Assembly: GCF_009933255.1 (NCBI RefSeq)
Contig: NZ_MAEI01000054.1
Span: forward strand, 62,001-126,000
Reading direction: 5' to 3'
From: Enterococcus diestrammenae
GTDB taxonomy: Bacteria > Bacillota > Bacilli > Lactobacillales > Enterococcaceae
Length of the DNA stretch: 64,000 nt
Every line of letters starts with the position of its first letter. Position 1 is the first letter of the stretch. Shown here piece by piece: positions 36,248 through 44,104 of this stretch. Position numbers and translations under genes: made by a program. The notes under the pieces were generated by a model that saw nothing but the letters and a program-made list of their open reading frames with translations, searched no databases and was not told where the DNA came from.

Positions 36248-36904
36248 ATGATTCCGCAAGAATTGGTGGAATATATTGAAACCAATGTTATTTTTAAATA
36301 TCATCAACTGGATACGAGTCATGATACGACCCATGTCCGGCAGGTGATTGCCAATAGTTTTCAGATTATCCAGGAGCTAAAGGATGCCTCGATTGATGAG
36401 CGAATGGTCTATGTCGTAGCGGCTTATCATGATTTGGGTTTGCTGGCTGGACGGGCAGGACATGAGCAGCGATCAAAAGAGTTATTGTTAGCGGACAAGG
36501 GGTTGTCTCGTTGGTTCTCAGCGGCAGAGTTGCAAATGATGGGGGAGGCGGTGGCGGATCATCGTGCTTCTAGCAGTCATGAACCTAGGAGTATTTATGG
36601 CAAAATCGTGTCTGAAGCGGATCGGGATATCGATTTTTGGCGAATCTTACGGCGGACTTATGTCTATGCCATCGAAAAGAAACAGTTGCGACACCCGCAA
36701 GTTCTAGCTGATGAGGCTTACGATTATCTCACCAAAAAATATGGCTGTGACAGTGGGCTTGTTTTCTGGCTAGAGTATTCACGAAATCGCAAAAATCTGC
36801 AGGAGCTTCAAGCTTTTCTGCAAAATCCTGAAGAGTTTGCTTCGGCGTGTCAGGAAGTTTATAAGAAACTACAGCAGGCTGGTTTTTTTAGATCAGGCAG
36901 CTAA
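36248..36904 (+). CDS. HD-domain phosphohydrolase
   Basis: The 218-residue protein has an HD metal site: THVRQV (first His), AAYHDLG (the HD pair), ADHRA and EADRD (last Asp). Length and layout match the YedJ-like HD hydrolases, which act on nucleotides or phosphorylated metabolites. ATG 36248 follows GAGGAGG. It is divergent from the capA-like gene. The substrate is not predictable. Confidence 0.82.
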   Translation: MIPQELVEYIETNVIFKYHQLDTSHDTTHVRQVIANSFQIIQELKDASIDERMVYVVAAYHDLGLLAGRAGHEQRSKELLLADKGLSRWFSAAELQMMGEAVADHRASSSHEPRSIYGKIVSEADRDIDFWRILRRTYVYAIEKKQLRHPQVLADEAYDYLTKKYGCDSGLVFWLEYSRNRKNLQELQAFLQNPEEFASACQEVYKKLQQAGFFRSGS

Positions 36905-36940
36905 CCCTTGCGCCTCACTAGAATAGGCGTGAGATTATTA

Positions 36941-36971
36941 AAAAAAGCTGGAGGGATTCCTCCAGCTTTTG
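36941..36971. terminator. Terminator after the HD gene
   Basis: AAAAGCTGGAGG (36943-36954) pairs with CCTCCAGCTTTT (36959-36970), with a four-base loop and T/A runs on both sides. Confidence 0.85.
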
Positions 36972-36975
36972 ATTT

Positions 36976-37120
36976 AGATGAACTGTCTGCGCAGATGCAT
37001 CTTTCAGCTTTGATTGTGGATTCAAACTTAGAGTAAGTGGTGCACGCATCGCAACTCTAAGTCATTTATCACGCCATTTTAGAGCTGCTGTCAAGCCAAT
37101 TCTACTTTAACGCTCTCCTT
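36976..37120. repeat. Dispersed intergenic repeat, copy 2
   Basis: This is the second copy of the element at 11027-11165. Here the central dyad is perfect: ACTTAGAGT (37026-37034) and ACTCTAAGT (37054-37062). The bases at corresponding positions in copy 1 carry one change, and surrounding blocks are collinear. The remaining gap to 37237 holds no gene. Confidence 0.7.
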
Positions 37121-37237
37121 GCTAGTAGTGCTTATTGACAAAAAAGACTTAGCATTTAGAGGTCCAACACTGTTTGCAAAATTCAACGGAATCTAGCCTA
37201 AGAAGGGGTTTCGTTGAATCGACGCACTCTCCGCTAG

Positions 37238-37885
37238 TTATTTACGTTCTTTGACAATTTCCAAAAACTCATCTAGGTCTTGGCGATGGGTTAGCTGGCG
37301 ATTGCAGGCATCGCTGTCGATGCAAATGTAGTTGCCTTTTTTGGTGTAAGTGCCTTCTGAGCCAGTTTTGGTTGTTGCCATAAACAAGGCGACGTTGCTT
37401 TCTTCGTGACAGATGGCACAGACATTTTTTTTGACACTTGCGGGAATCGAGCCGGCAATTCCGGTTAAGCGACCGTCAGCATACAACAGCAAATATTTCT
37501 TTTGACTGCCGGGGTCGTTCCAGCCGAGATAGGTGTGTTCTCGCAAGTCGATTTGATCGAAATCTGGCAGCTTTAGCTTTTTGACTTTGCGAAAGACTTT
37601 TTCCATCTGTTTGGTAGACGGCTTGGCAAAAGGGACGACAAAGTCTTTGAAGTCCTCAAAAAAGCGTTGGGTCTTGGCCTTGGTCACCCGAGTATCCATG
37701 ATAAAGTCGATCAACTCTTGGATTTCTGGATAATCTTCGGGAACATTTTCACGAATCTTGGCGACGGTTAATGCTTGAACCGTTTGGATCGTATGTGGAT
37801 CGTTGACGGATTGATAGACGTTGATCAGCTCGTCTGCCGCTTGGCGCAAGGCCATGTATTGATATGGTTGGATTGTTGGTTTCAT
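37238..37885 (-). CDS. FusB/FusC-type elongation factor G-binding protein
   Basis: The 215-residue protein matches the FusB/Fbp family: a four-helix N-terminal domain and a C-terminal treble-clef zinc finger (CAICHEES... and CIDSDACNRQ). FusB proteins bind EF-G and free it from ribosomes, conferring fusidic acid resistance when expressed. Chromosomal homologues occur in enterococci and listeria. The ribosome site GGAAAGG (37895-37901) can be sequestered in a hairpin downstream of a leader ORF, so regulation by translational attenuation is likely. Confidence 0.9.
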   Translation of the reverse strand: MKPTIQPYQYMALRQAADELINVYQSVNDPHTIQTVQALTVAKIRENVPEDYPEIQELIDFIMDTRVTKAKTQRFFEDFKDFVVPFAKPSTKQMEKVFRKVKKLKLPDFDQIDLREHTYLGWNDPGSQKKYLLLYADGRLTGIAGSIPASVKKNVCAICHEESNVALFMATTKTGSEGTYTKKGNYICIDSDACNRQLTHRQDLDEFLEIVKERK

Positions 37886-37890
37886 AGTTA

Positions 37891-37960
37891 TTTTCCTTTC
37901 CGGATTGCCTTATTTTTAGGCAATAAACACTGCTGATCCCGGAAAAGGTCCAGGTATCAG
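37891..37960 (-). promoter_or_regulatory. Attenuator hairpins sequestering the fusB-like ribosome site
   Basis: In minus-strand sense, CCTTTTCCGG (37939-37948) can pair with CCGGAAAGG (37895-37903), which contains the ribosome site. Between them ATTGCCT/AGGCAAT (37904-37924) forms a nested hairpin. An alternative upstream stem, CTGAT...ATCAG, uses the same CCGG segment, so two exclusive folds exist. Confidence 0.65.
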
Positions 37961-37961
37961 C

Positions 37962-38006
37962 CTAACAGCCGACAACCTGTGTTTTAGAAGATACAAAACG
38001 TATCAT
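37962..38006 (-). CDS. 14-residue leader peptide of the fusB-like gene
   Basis: The ORF encodes MIRFVSSKTQVVGC and stops with TAG. It is preceded by GGGGGTGATC, which matches the extended anti-Shine-Dalgarno partner GGAGGTGATC at nine of ten bases. It ends just before the alternating hairpins. Ribosome stalling on it would open the downstream ribosome site, as described for fusB leaders in staphylococci. The peptide itself is not recognised. Confidence 0.65.
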   Translation of the reverse strand: MIRFVSSKTQVVGC

Positions 38007-38032
38007 CTGATCACCCCCAGTTACTAGCCAAT

Positions 38033-38060
38033 ATTTTAGCATGTTTTTGTTAAGTTGCAA
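38033..38060 (-). promoter_or_regulatory. Promoter of the fusB-like gene
   Basis: On the minus strand TTGCAA (38055-38060) and TAAAAT (38033-38038) are 16 bp apart. Transcription would start just upstream of the leader ORF. Confidence 0.5.
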
Positions 38061-38207
38061 GAACCAATCCTTGAGCTTAAGGTTTTCTATAGGCAAAACT
38101 TATAGCTGGCGATTGCTTTTAGCGATTATCCAATCCGACCATGAGATGCTACACTAACTGGTAAGCAATCTTGAATGAAGATCAATCAAACATGGAGGCG
38201 TTTTTGG

Positions 38208-39137
38208 ATGAGTCAAGCAGAACGTACAATTTTGGATTTAGTGGGGCAAACCCCAATTGTAAAACTGCAACACAGCGTACCCGCAGATGCAGCAGATGTC
38301 TATGTAAAACTGGAGTACTTCAACCCAGGCTCTTCAGTGAAAGACCGGATTGCCTTGGCGATGATTGAAAAAGCCGAAGCAGAGGGGAAACTGACTGCTG
38401 GTGGGACAATCGTGGAACCGACTTCCGGTAACACTGGCATTGGACTAGCGATGGTCGGTGCGGCTAAAGGGTATCAGGTGGTTATCGTGATGCCAGACAC
38501 CATGAGTATTGAACGCCGTAAATTGATGCAAGCATACAGCGCCCAACTAATTTTGACTCCGGGTACAGAGGGGATTAAAGGCTCGATTGCCAAGGCGCAA
38601 GAACTGGCAGAGGCTAACGACTGGTTTTTGCCATTGCAATTTGAAAATCCGGAAAACCCATTGATCCACGAATTAACTACGGGTAAAGAAATCGTGGAGA
38701 CTTTTGCAGGAGAAACATTGGATGCTTTTGTGGCAGGCATTGGCACTGGCGGCACGATCACTGGAGCAGGGCGGGCCTTGCGAAAGGCGTATCCAGATAT
38801 TTTGATTTACGGAGTTGAGCCGGCTGAATCGGCAGTTTTGGAAGGGGGCCAGCCAGGACCTCACAAAATTCAAGGGATTGGCACTGGTTTTGTGCCAGCT
38901 ACTCTGGATACGGCAATCTATGACGAGGCGGTATCTGTGACGAGTGAAGCGGCTTTGGCTACTGCACGAAAAATTGGGCAAACAGAAGGGCTGTTGGTAG
39001 GAATCTCAGCTGGCGCGGCCATCAATGCGGCACTAACGGTTGCAGCTGAGCTGGGAGCGGGCAAAAAAGTTTTAGCCATCGTGCCTGATAATGGCGAACG
39101 TTATTTGTCGACAGCCTTGTATCAATTTGAAGACTGA
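38208..39137 (+). CDS. cysK: Cysteine synthase A
   Basis: The 309-residue O-acetylserine sulfhydrylase has the PLP lysine in SSVKDRIA, the substrate loop [10 protein letters not shown] and the PLP phosphate loop [11 protein letters not shown]. It makes cysteine from O-acetylserine and sulfide. ATG 38208 follows GGAGG; a longer in-frame start at 38175 lacks a site. It is convergent with the persulfide operon, which links sulfide assimilation and detoxification. Confidence 0.94.
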   Translation: MSQAERTILDLVGQTPIVKLQHSVPADAADVYVKLEYFNPGSSVKDRIALAMIEKAEAEGKLTAGGTIVEPTSGNTGIGLAMVGAAKGYQVVIVMPDTMSIERRKLMQAYSAQLILTPGTEGIKGSIAKAQELAEANDWFLPLQFENPENPLIHELTTGKEIVETFAGETLDAFVAGIGTGGTITGAGRALRKAYPDILIYGVEPAESAVLEGGQPGPHKIQGIGTGFVPATLDTAIYDEAVSVTSEAALATARKIGQTEGLLVGISAGAAINAALTVAAELGAGKKVLAIVPDNGERYLSTALYQFED

Positions 39138-39170
39138 TGTGCTCTCTAGTCGTTGAACCTTCCCTAAAAT

Positions 39171-39234
39171 AAACATACAAAGAAGCCCTTTTTCTTGATG
39201 AGTGGTCATCTAGGAGAAGGGCTTCTTTATGTTT
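39171..39234. terminator. Bidirectional terminator between cysK and the CstR operon
   Basis: The 5' arm AAACATACAAAGAAGCCCTT (39171-39190) pairs with AAGGGCTTCTTTATGTTT (39217-39234) apart from a bulge. Confidence 0.8.
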
Positions 39235-39245
39235 GGATTGATCTG

Positions 39246-39506
39246 TTATTTCTTAACAATTAAATTGACAGCTTGTTGGATTTTTTCTTCTTGGCTGGCT
39301 TGATTTTCAGCCGGGTGTTGCAAGCAATTTTTTAGATTTTCGGCAACGATAAGGCCCATGATGCGGTCGACACTAGAACGGACAGCGCTAAGTTGTGTTA
39401 CCACATCAACGCATTGAGCTTCTTCTTCAATCATTTTTTGAATGCCTCGGAGCTGACCTTCTGCCCGCTTGAGGCGATTGATTAGCTGTTTATCGCAAGC
39501 GGTCAT
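39246..39506 (-). CDS. cstR: CsoR-family persulfide-sensing repressor CstR
   Basis: The 86-residue CsoR-family protein has RLKRAEGQLRGIQKMI and two conserved cysteines, Cys32 and Cys61. The copper-ligand His of CsoR, four residues before the second Cys, is Asn57 here. That substitution and the rhodanese neighbours mark it as CstR, which forms di- or trisulfide links with reactive sulfur and leaves DNA. It is the last gene of the operon and overlaps the rhodanese stop by one base. Confidence 0.88.
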   Translation of the reverse strand: MTACDKQLINRLKRAEGQLRGIQKMIEEEAQCVDVVTQLSAVRSSVDRIMGLIVAENLKNCLQHPAENQASQEEKIQQAVNLIVKK

Positions 39507-39796
39507 TATTCTATCTCACCTCTCCAAGCGGACATGCCGCCCATGACGTTGGTGACATTGTAGCCTTGGCTTCCGAGAAATTCCGAAGCGTTGGCCGAGC
39601 GAGCGCCGGAGTGGCAAATGACGAAGTATGGCTGTTCTTTGTCCAATTGAGTATAGCTTTGAGCTAGTTCGCTTAATGGCATGTTGATGGCTCCGGGGAT
39701 GTGGCCGTTTTGGTATTCATCGACTTCCCGGACGTCGATAATTGGTTTGTTGTTTCTTTCTTGGTAAAATTCATCGTTTGAAATAGATTGATACAT
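39506..39796 (-). CDS. Single-domain rhodanese
   Basis: The 96-residue rhodanese has PIIDVREVDEYQNGHIPGAIN and the active loop CHSGARS with its catalytic Cys. It moves sulfane sulfur between persulfide carriers. ATG 39796 follows AAGGAGG. It lies between the CoADR-rhodanese fusion and cstR. Confidence 0.9.
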   Translation of the reverse strand: MYQSISNDEFYQERNNKPIIDVREVDEYQNGHIPGAINMPLSELAQSYTQLDKEQPYFVICHSGARSANASEFLGSQGYNVTNVMGGMSAWRGEIE

Positions 39797-39818
39797 GTTT
39801 TTTTCCTCCTTGAAAGGG

Positions 39819-41474
39819 TTAGTTTGTTGGTTTAAGTCCTTTGACCGTTTTGTAAAGAGCGAAGGCGCCATCGAGGTTTTTCACCTTGAAGCCGGCTTGT
39901 TTCAGGATCCGTTCTCCCAGATAGCTTCGTAGTCCGCTGTGACAACTGATGATGTATTCCTGAGTAGGGTCCAGTTCTGATAGGCGGCAGCGCAATTCGT
40001 CTAAAGGGATATTGATGGCATCAGGAAATTGGCCGTTTTGTTTGAGCTCGTTTGTAGCTCGGACATCCAAGAGTTTCTTTCCTGCAGCTAGTTCGTCTGC
40101 CAGTTGGTACCATTGAATATTTTCGCTGAGACCTTCCGCTAAGTTCATAGCCGCGTACCCTAACATATTCACCGGATCTTTGGCAGAACCAAAAGGCGGT
40201 GCGTAGGTGAATTCCAGTTCTGGCAAGTCGAAAATGGTCAAGTCACCTTTGATTGCAGTCGCTAAAATGTCAATCCGTTTATCCACGCCTTTCGCACCAA
40301 TTCCTTGGGCACCGTAGATTTTACCGGTTGCTTTGTCAAATACCAGTTTCAATAAGATGTCCGTTGCGCCAGGATAGTAGCCTGCATGATCTTTGCCGGA
40401 AACGTGAACCACTTGAACGTCATAACCAGCTTGTTTAGCGGCCCGTTCGCTCAATCCAGTGGAGGCTGCCGTCAAGTCAAAGACGCGTACGATGGCGGTC
40501 CCGATGCTGCCTTTGTTTTTACGAGACAATCCAGCGATGACATCGGCGACTTGCCGACCTTGCCGATTGGCTGGGGAAGCGAGGGAAATCAATGTATCCT
40601 CTCCGGTAATTTGCTGTTTTACCACGATGGCATCTCCGACAGCATAGATATTTGCGACACTTGTTTGATAGTTTTCGTCTACTAGAATGCCCCCTCGGAA
40701 ACCGAGTTTGATGCCAGCCGTTTGGGCCAAGGTAGTTTCCGGTTGGACCCCTACAGCGAGAATTGTCAAATCAGAGGATAGGCTAGAGCCATCTTCTAAG
40801 ATGATCTCTTGCCCTGCTTGGCGAAAAGCAGTGGCAGATTGGGAAGTGATGACTGTCACATCATTTTTTTCCAGTTCTTGTTTTACATAAGCCGCCATTT
40901 CTTCATCCAATGGGGGCAACACTTGAGGTGCTTTTTCCACGACCGTGACGGCAAGGCCCCGTTTTTGGAGGTTTTCGGCCATCTCTAAACCAATAAAACC
41001 AGCGCCGATTACGGTGACGCGCTGTAGTTGGTGAGCCTCGACGTAAGCCATGATGCGATCCAAATCGGGGACATTGCGCAGCGTAAAGACGTTTTCAGCT
41101 TCAGCTAGGCCTTCAATTGGTGGAATAAAAGGTTTGGCTCCAGGAGATAATATCAAATAATCATAAGTTTCGGTTACTGTTTCTGTGCCATGGACAATAG
41201 TGAGTTCTTTTTTCTCAGGGTGGATAGCGATCACTTCATGATTGGGACGCACATCCAGTCCGAAACGGGCTTGCAGCGCTTGCGGTGTTTGCACAATCAA
41301 TGACCCGTGATTGCTGATTTCACCAGAGACATAGTAAGGCAGTCCACAGTTGGCGAAGGAAACATCTGGCCCCTTCTCCAATACAATAATTTCGGCATCT
41401 TCCATCAAGCGGCGCAATCGAGTCGCTGCTGACATGCCACCGGCTACACCGCCGACGATTACAATTTTAGTCAT
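39819..41474 (-). CDS. CoA-disulfide reductase fused to rhodanese (persulfide reductase)
   Basis: The 551-residue flavoprotein has the FAD motif VIVGGVAGGMSAATRLRR and the redox Cys in SFANCGLPYYVSG. The NAD(P)H motif VTVIGAGFIGLEMAENL is near residue 155, and a C-terminal rhodanese domain (about 455-551) has CHSGLRS. These CoADR-RHD enzymes reduce CoA persulfide and polysulfide. Length is typical. It overlaps the upstream rhodanese gene by 4 bp. Confidence 0.92.
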   Translation of the reverse strand: MTKIVIVGGVAGGMSAATRLRRLMEDAEIIVLEKGPDVSFANCGLPYYVSGEISNHGSLIVQTPQALQARFGLDVRPNHEVIAIHPEKKELTIVHGTETVTETYDYLILSPGAKPFIPPIEGLAEAENVFTLRNVPDLDRIMAYVEAHQLQRVTVIGAGFIGLEMAENLQKRGLAVTVVEKAPQVLPPLDEEMAAYVKQELEKNDVTVITSQSATAFRQAGQEIILEDGSSLSSDLTILAVGVQPETTLAQTAGIKLGFRGGILVDENYQTSVANIYAVGDAIVVKQQITGEDTLISLASPANRQGRQVADVIAGLSRKNKGSIGTAIVRVFDLTAASTGLSERAAKQAGYDVQVVHVSGKDHAGYYPGATDILLKLVFDKATGKIYGAQGIGAKGVDKRIDILATAIKGDLTIFDLPELEFTYAPPFGSAKDPVNMLGYAAMNLAEGLSENIQWYQLADELAAGKKLLDVRATNELKQNGQFPDAINIPLDELRCRLSELDPTQEYIISCHSGLRSYLGERILKQAGFKVKNLDGAFALYKTVKGLKPTN

Positions 41475-41791
41475 GCGTATTTTCCTTTCCTAGTTGAATT
41501 TGTCCAACGATTCATACCACCAGCGACATTGACTACCTCATAACCTTGCTTTTTCAAGGCGCGAGCGGCTTGTTTACTTCGCATACCCGACTGGCAAATC
41601 ACGTAAACGGTCTCTGCATTTTTTTGCCGGTAACTATTAATCTTGTCTAACGGGTGATTTTTGGCTCCAGGGATATGCCCTGACTGGTATTCGCTTGGTG
41701 TTCGAACATCCAATATCATGGGCTTTTCTTTCAGTTTTTCGGCTAATTCCGCTGTCGAAATGCTGGGAATTGCTTGAAATAGGTTAAACAT
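41471..41791 (-). CDS. Single-domain rhodanese, first gene of the CstR operon
   Basis: The 106-residue protein has MILDVRTPSEYQSGHIPGAKN and the active loop CQSGMRS. ATG 41791 follows AAAGGAG. It is transcribed first, directly behind the two CstR-type operators. Its loop differs from that of the second rhodanese (Gln for His), which suggests a different sulfur donor or acceptor. Confidence 0.9.
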   Translation of the reverse strand: MFNLFQAIPSISTAELAEKLKEKPMILDVRTPSEYQSGHIPGAKNHPLDKINSYRQKNAETVYVICQSGMRSKQAARALKKQGYEVVNVAGGMNRWTNSTRKGKYA

Positions 41792-41805
41792 TTGGTTCTC
41801 CTTTC

Positions 41806-41900
41806 TATACCTGTATGGGTATATTAAAACCCAAGTTGGTTCGGAAGTCAATTGTTGTGCTTACGGCTGAAAACAATAATAGATACCTAGATAGGGTATC
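41806..41900 (-). promoter_or_regulatory. CstR operon promoter with two operators
   Basis: Two similar dyads are present: TATACC-5-GGGTATA (41806-41823) and GATACC-6-GGGTATC (41882-41900). They match the ATACC/GGGTAT arms known for CsoR/CstR sites. A minus-strand TTGACT (41846-41851) and TAATAT (41821-41826) lie between and beside them with 19 bp spacing, so bound CstR would cover the -10. The second site could also act on the plus strand. Confidence 0.75.
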
Positions 41901-42190
41901 TAAAATATTATTGTTAAAAGAATGGCTTTTTAGGATTTTTGAAATTCTCTATCGTAAGAAACTTAGGAAGAGAAAAACTCAGGCGGATATTGCATCAGGC
42001 TACGATTTGATGAAAGTTCAGGAAACGAGCTAAATCTGAGCTAATGGAGATTCACGCAGATCAATGAGGAATTAATTGGAAGATTAGAAATACTCAATTG
42101 TGATAAATTTGTTTTTTAAAATTTTGTATAACAGAATTTTGTTTCTGTATTTGTTTATTTTCGAATTTCATTGATAGTGTTTTAATTTGA

Positions 42191-42227
42191 TTGTTAAAAT
42201 GGAATTTGTGATATATGATACATATCA
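42191..42227 (+). promoter_or_regulatory. Promoter of the amino-acid ABC genes with a dyad on the -10
   Basis: TTGTTA (42191-42196) and TATGAT (42214-42219) are 17 bp apart. The dyad TGATAT-7-ATATCA (42209-42227) covers the -10, so a repressor site is plausible. The remaining AT-rich DNA from 41901 to 42366 shows no convincing gene. Confidence 0.5.
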
Positions 42228-42366
42228 ATTAGTTGTTGCATATTTAGAGGTGTGATACAACTATTTTTGAGAGTTCTATCTGAAATTTATCGAAACGTAC
42301 GTTATAAAATTCAAGACTCTTTCAGGTAGGTTCTTATCAAAATAATTAGCTATGGAGGAATAGTAG

Positions 42367-43209
42367 ATGAAAAAAGGTTGGGTAGCCGTTTTGTTGTTGG
42401 GAAGCAGTTTGGTTTTAGCGGCATGTGGCACAGCGACGCAAGGAGCAGCAAAGGATACTAGTTGGACCAAAGTGGAGCAAGCGGGAGAAATGACGGTTGC
42501 GACGTCGGGCACCTTATTTCCTGCTTCTTACTATAATGACCAAAACCAGCTGACCGGCTATGATGTGGAAGTTGCCAAAGAAGTCGGCAAACACTTGGAT
42601 GTTGCTGTGACATTTAAAGAATACAATGTGGATGGGCAAATCGCTTCCATCGACCGAGGAGAAGCCGATTTTGCTGCCAATGACTTTGGCTTGTCAAAGG
42701 AACGAGCAGAAAAATTTATGTTAAGTACACCAATCAAGTATTCCTTTGATAGCATGATTGTCCGAAAAAAAGATGATTCCGGTATCAAGTCATTGGCGGA
42801 TCTGAAAGGTAAGAAAGCGGCAGGAGAGCCAAATACGAGCTACATGCGCATTGCCGAAAAATATGGAGCAACTCCGGTCACCTATGACAATGCCACGAAT
42901 GATCAATACCTGACGGATGTAGCCAATGGTCGAACCGATGTCATTTTAAACGACTACTATCTTCAAAAAATGTCGGTGGCAGCTTTACCGAATATTCCTG
43001 TGAAGATTTTGGATGGCGTCTTTTTCAATGCCAATCACAGCGGCTTTTTATTCGTTAAAGGACATGACGAACTGCTGAAAAAAGTCAATGGGGCCTTAAA
43101 AGCGATGCAAGAAGATGGGACGTTGGCAACAATTTCGAAGGGGTATTTTCAGACGAATGTCAGCGTGAAACCCGATAAAGTCATCAAAGAAACGGTGACA
43201 GCCGACTGA
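42367..43209 (+). CDS. Amino-acid ABC transporter substrate-binding lipoprotein
   Basis: The 280-residue protein has a lipoprotein signal ending LAACGT and a family 3 solute-binding fold (GEMTVATSGTLFPASYY, LTGYDVEVAKEVGKHL, KERAEKFMLS). Ligands for this group are polar amino acids, including cystine. Its place beside the persulfide operon and cysK suggests cystine or another sulfur amino acid, which is inference. It overlaps the permease start by one base. Confidence 0.88.
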   Translation: MKKGWVAVLLLGSSLVLAACGTATQGAAKDTSWTKVEQAGEMTVATSGTLFPASYYNDQNQLTGYDVEVAKEVGKHLDVAVTFKEYNVDGQIASIDRGEADFAANDFGLSKERAEKFMLSTPIKYSFDSMIVRKKDDSGIKSLADLKGKKAAGEPNTSYMRIAEKYGATPVTYDNATNDQYLTDVANGRTDVILNDYYLQKMSVAALPNIPVKILDGVFFNANHSGFLFVKGHDELLKKVNGALKAMQEDGTLATISKGYFQTNVSVKPDKVIKETVTAD

Positions 43210-43895
43210 TGTATATCCCGAGATTAAATGTGCGATTGATGGTGGAGTCACTGCCTTTTGTCTTGCAAGGGCTGAAGTATACGCTGGGTATTAGTATGGC
43301 TACCTTTATTTTGGGAAATTTGGTGGGGGTTTTTCTAACGGTTTTAGGACTTTTGCCTAGTCGGCTATTGCGCGGGTTTATTCGCTTTTATTTGTCCTTT
43401 TTACGAGGGGTGCCGGCTTTAGTCCTACTGTTCTTACTTTATTTTGGCCTGCCCGTACGGTTATCTGCTATGACGGCTACCCTGATCTGCTTTACCTTGA
43501 CCAGCAGTGCTTTTATCGGAGAAATCTATCGTGGGGCCATCAATGGGGTGGATCGGGGCCAGTGGGATGCAGCTTATGCCCTTGGGTTGAACTTTCCCAA
43601 AACGATACGACTGGTCATTTTGCCCCAAGCGCTACGTCTGTCTGTACCAGCGCTAGGAAACGTGGCGATGGATTTGGTGAAGGGGACTTCTTTGGCGGCG
43701 ATGATTACGATTCCGGATATCTTTCAGAAGGCTAAAATCATCGGTGGCCGCACCTTTGACTACATGAGTATGTATGTATTGGTGGCGCTGATTTATTGGG
43801 GGTTGTGTATCTTGATCGGTCAGCTCCAAAAACGCTTGGAAAGTTATTTTGAAGAGAAAAGTGGACTGGGTAGTAACCCGCGTCAGCAAAGATAA
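43209..43895 (+). CDS. Amino-acid ABC transporter permease
   Basis: The 228-residue HisMQ-type permease has several membrane segments. The EAA loop is recognisable as AAYALGLNFPKTIRLVILPQ. No ATP-binding gene follows; the next genes are unrelated. The transporter probably uses an ATPase encoded elsewhere, or the operon has lost it. Confidence 0.88.
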   Translation: MYIPRLNVRLMVESLPFVLQGLKYTLGISMATFILGNLVGVFLTVLGLLPSRLLRGFIRFYLSFLRGVPALVLLFLLYFGLPVRLSAMTATLICFTLTSSAFIGEIYRGAINGVDRGQWDAAYALGLNFPKTIRLVILPQALRLSVPALGNVAMDLVKGTSLAAMITIPDIFQKAKIIGGRTFDYMSMYVLVALIYWGLCILIGQLQKRLESYFEEKSGLGSNPRQQR

Positions 43896-43941
43896 GGGGA
43901 TAAATGAGCCAGGCTGGAGGGATTGCTTCAGCTCTTGTGAA

Positions 43942-43994
43942 TTAAGGCGGAAACGAGACATGTTGTTTTTTATCGTAGCTCGGTTCCGCCTTAA
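43942..43994. repeat. Long inverted repeat in the gap after the permease gene
   Basis: TTAAGGCGGAAACGAG (43942-43957) pairs with CTCGGTTCCGCCTTAA (43979-43994) with one mismatch, around a 21-base loop containing a T-run. There is no clear T-run after either arm. A second small stem, GCTGGAG with CTTCAGC, precedes it. The remaining 43896-44104 DNA shows no gene. Confidence 0.6.
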
Positions 43995-44104
43995 ATCTGT
44001 TGTTGCTAGTTGGACGTAGTGTCTTTTGCTTAGGCCAACCGTATGTGCTAGCTGTGCTCGTTTTTGAAGATAACAACGTTCAATCTGATAGTAATCATGA
44101 GCGC

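Noticed and set aside
41815..42033. Plus-strand open frame of 72 codons after the CstR operator region
   Set aside because: It starts inside a CstR dyad, has no ribosome site and shows no conserved pattern.
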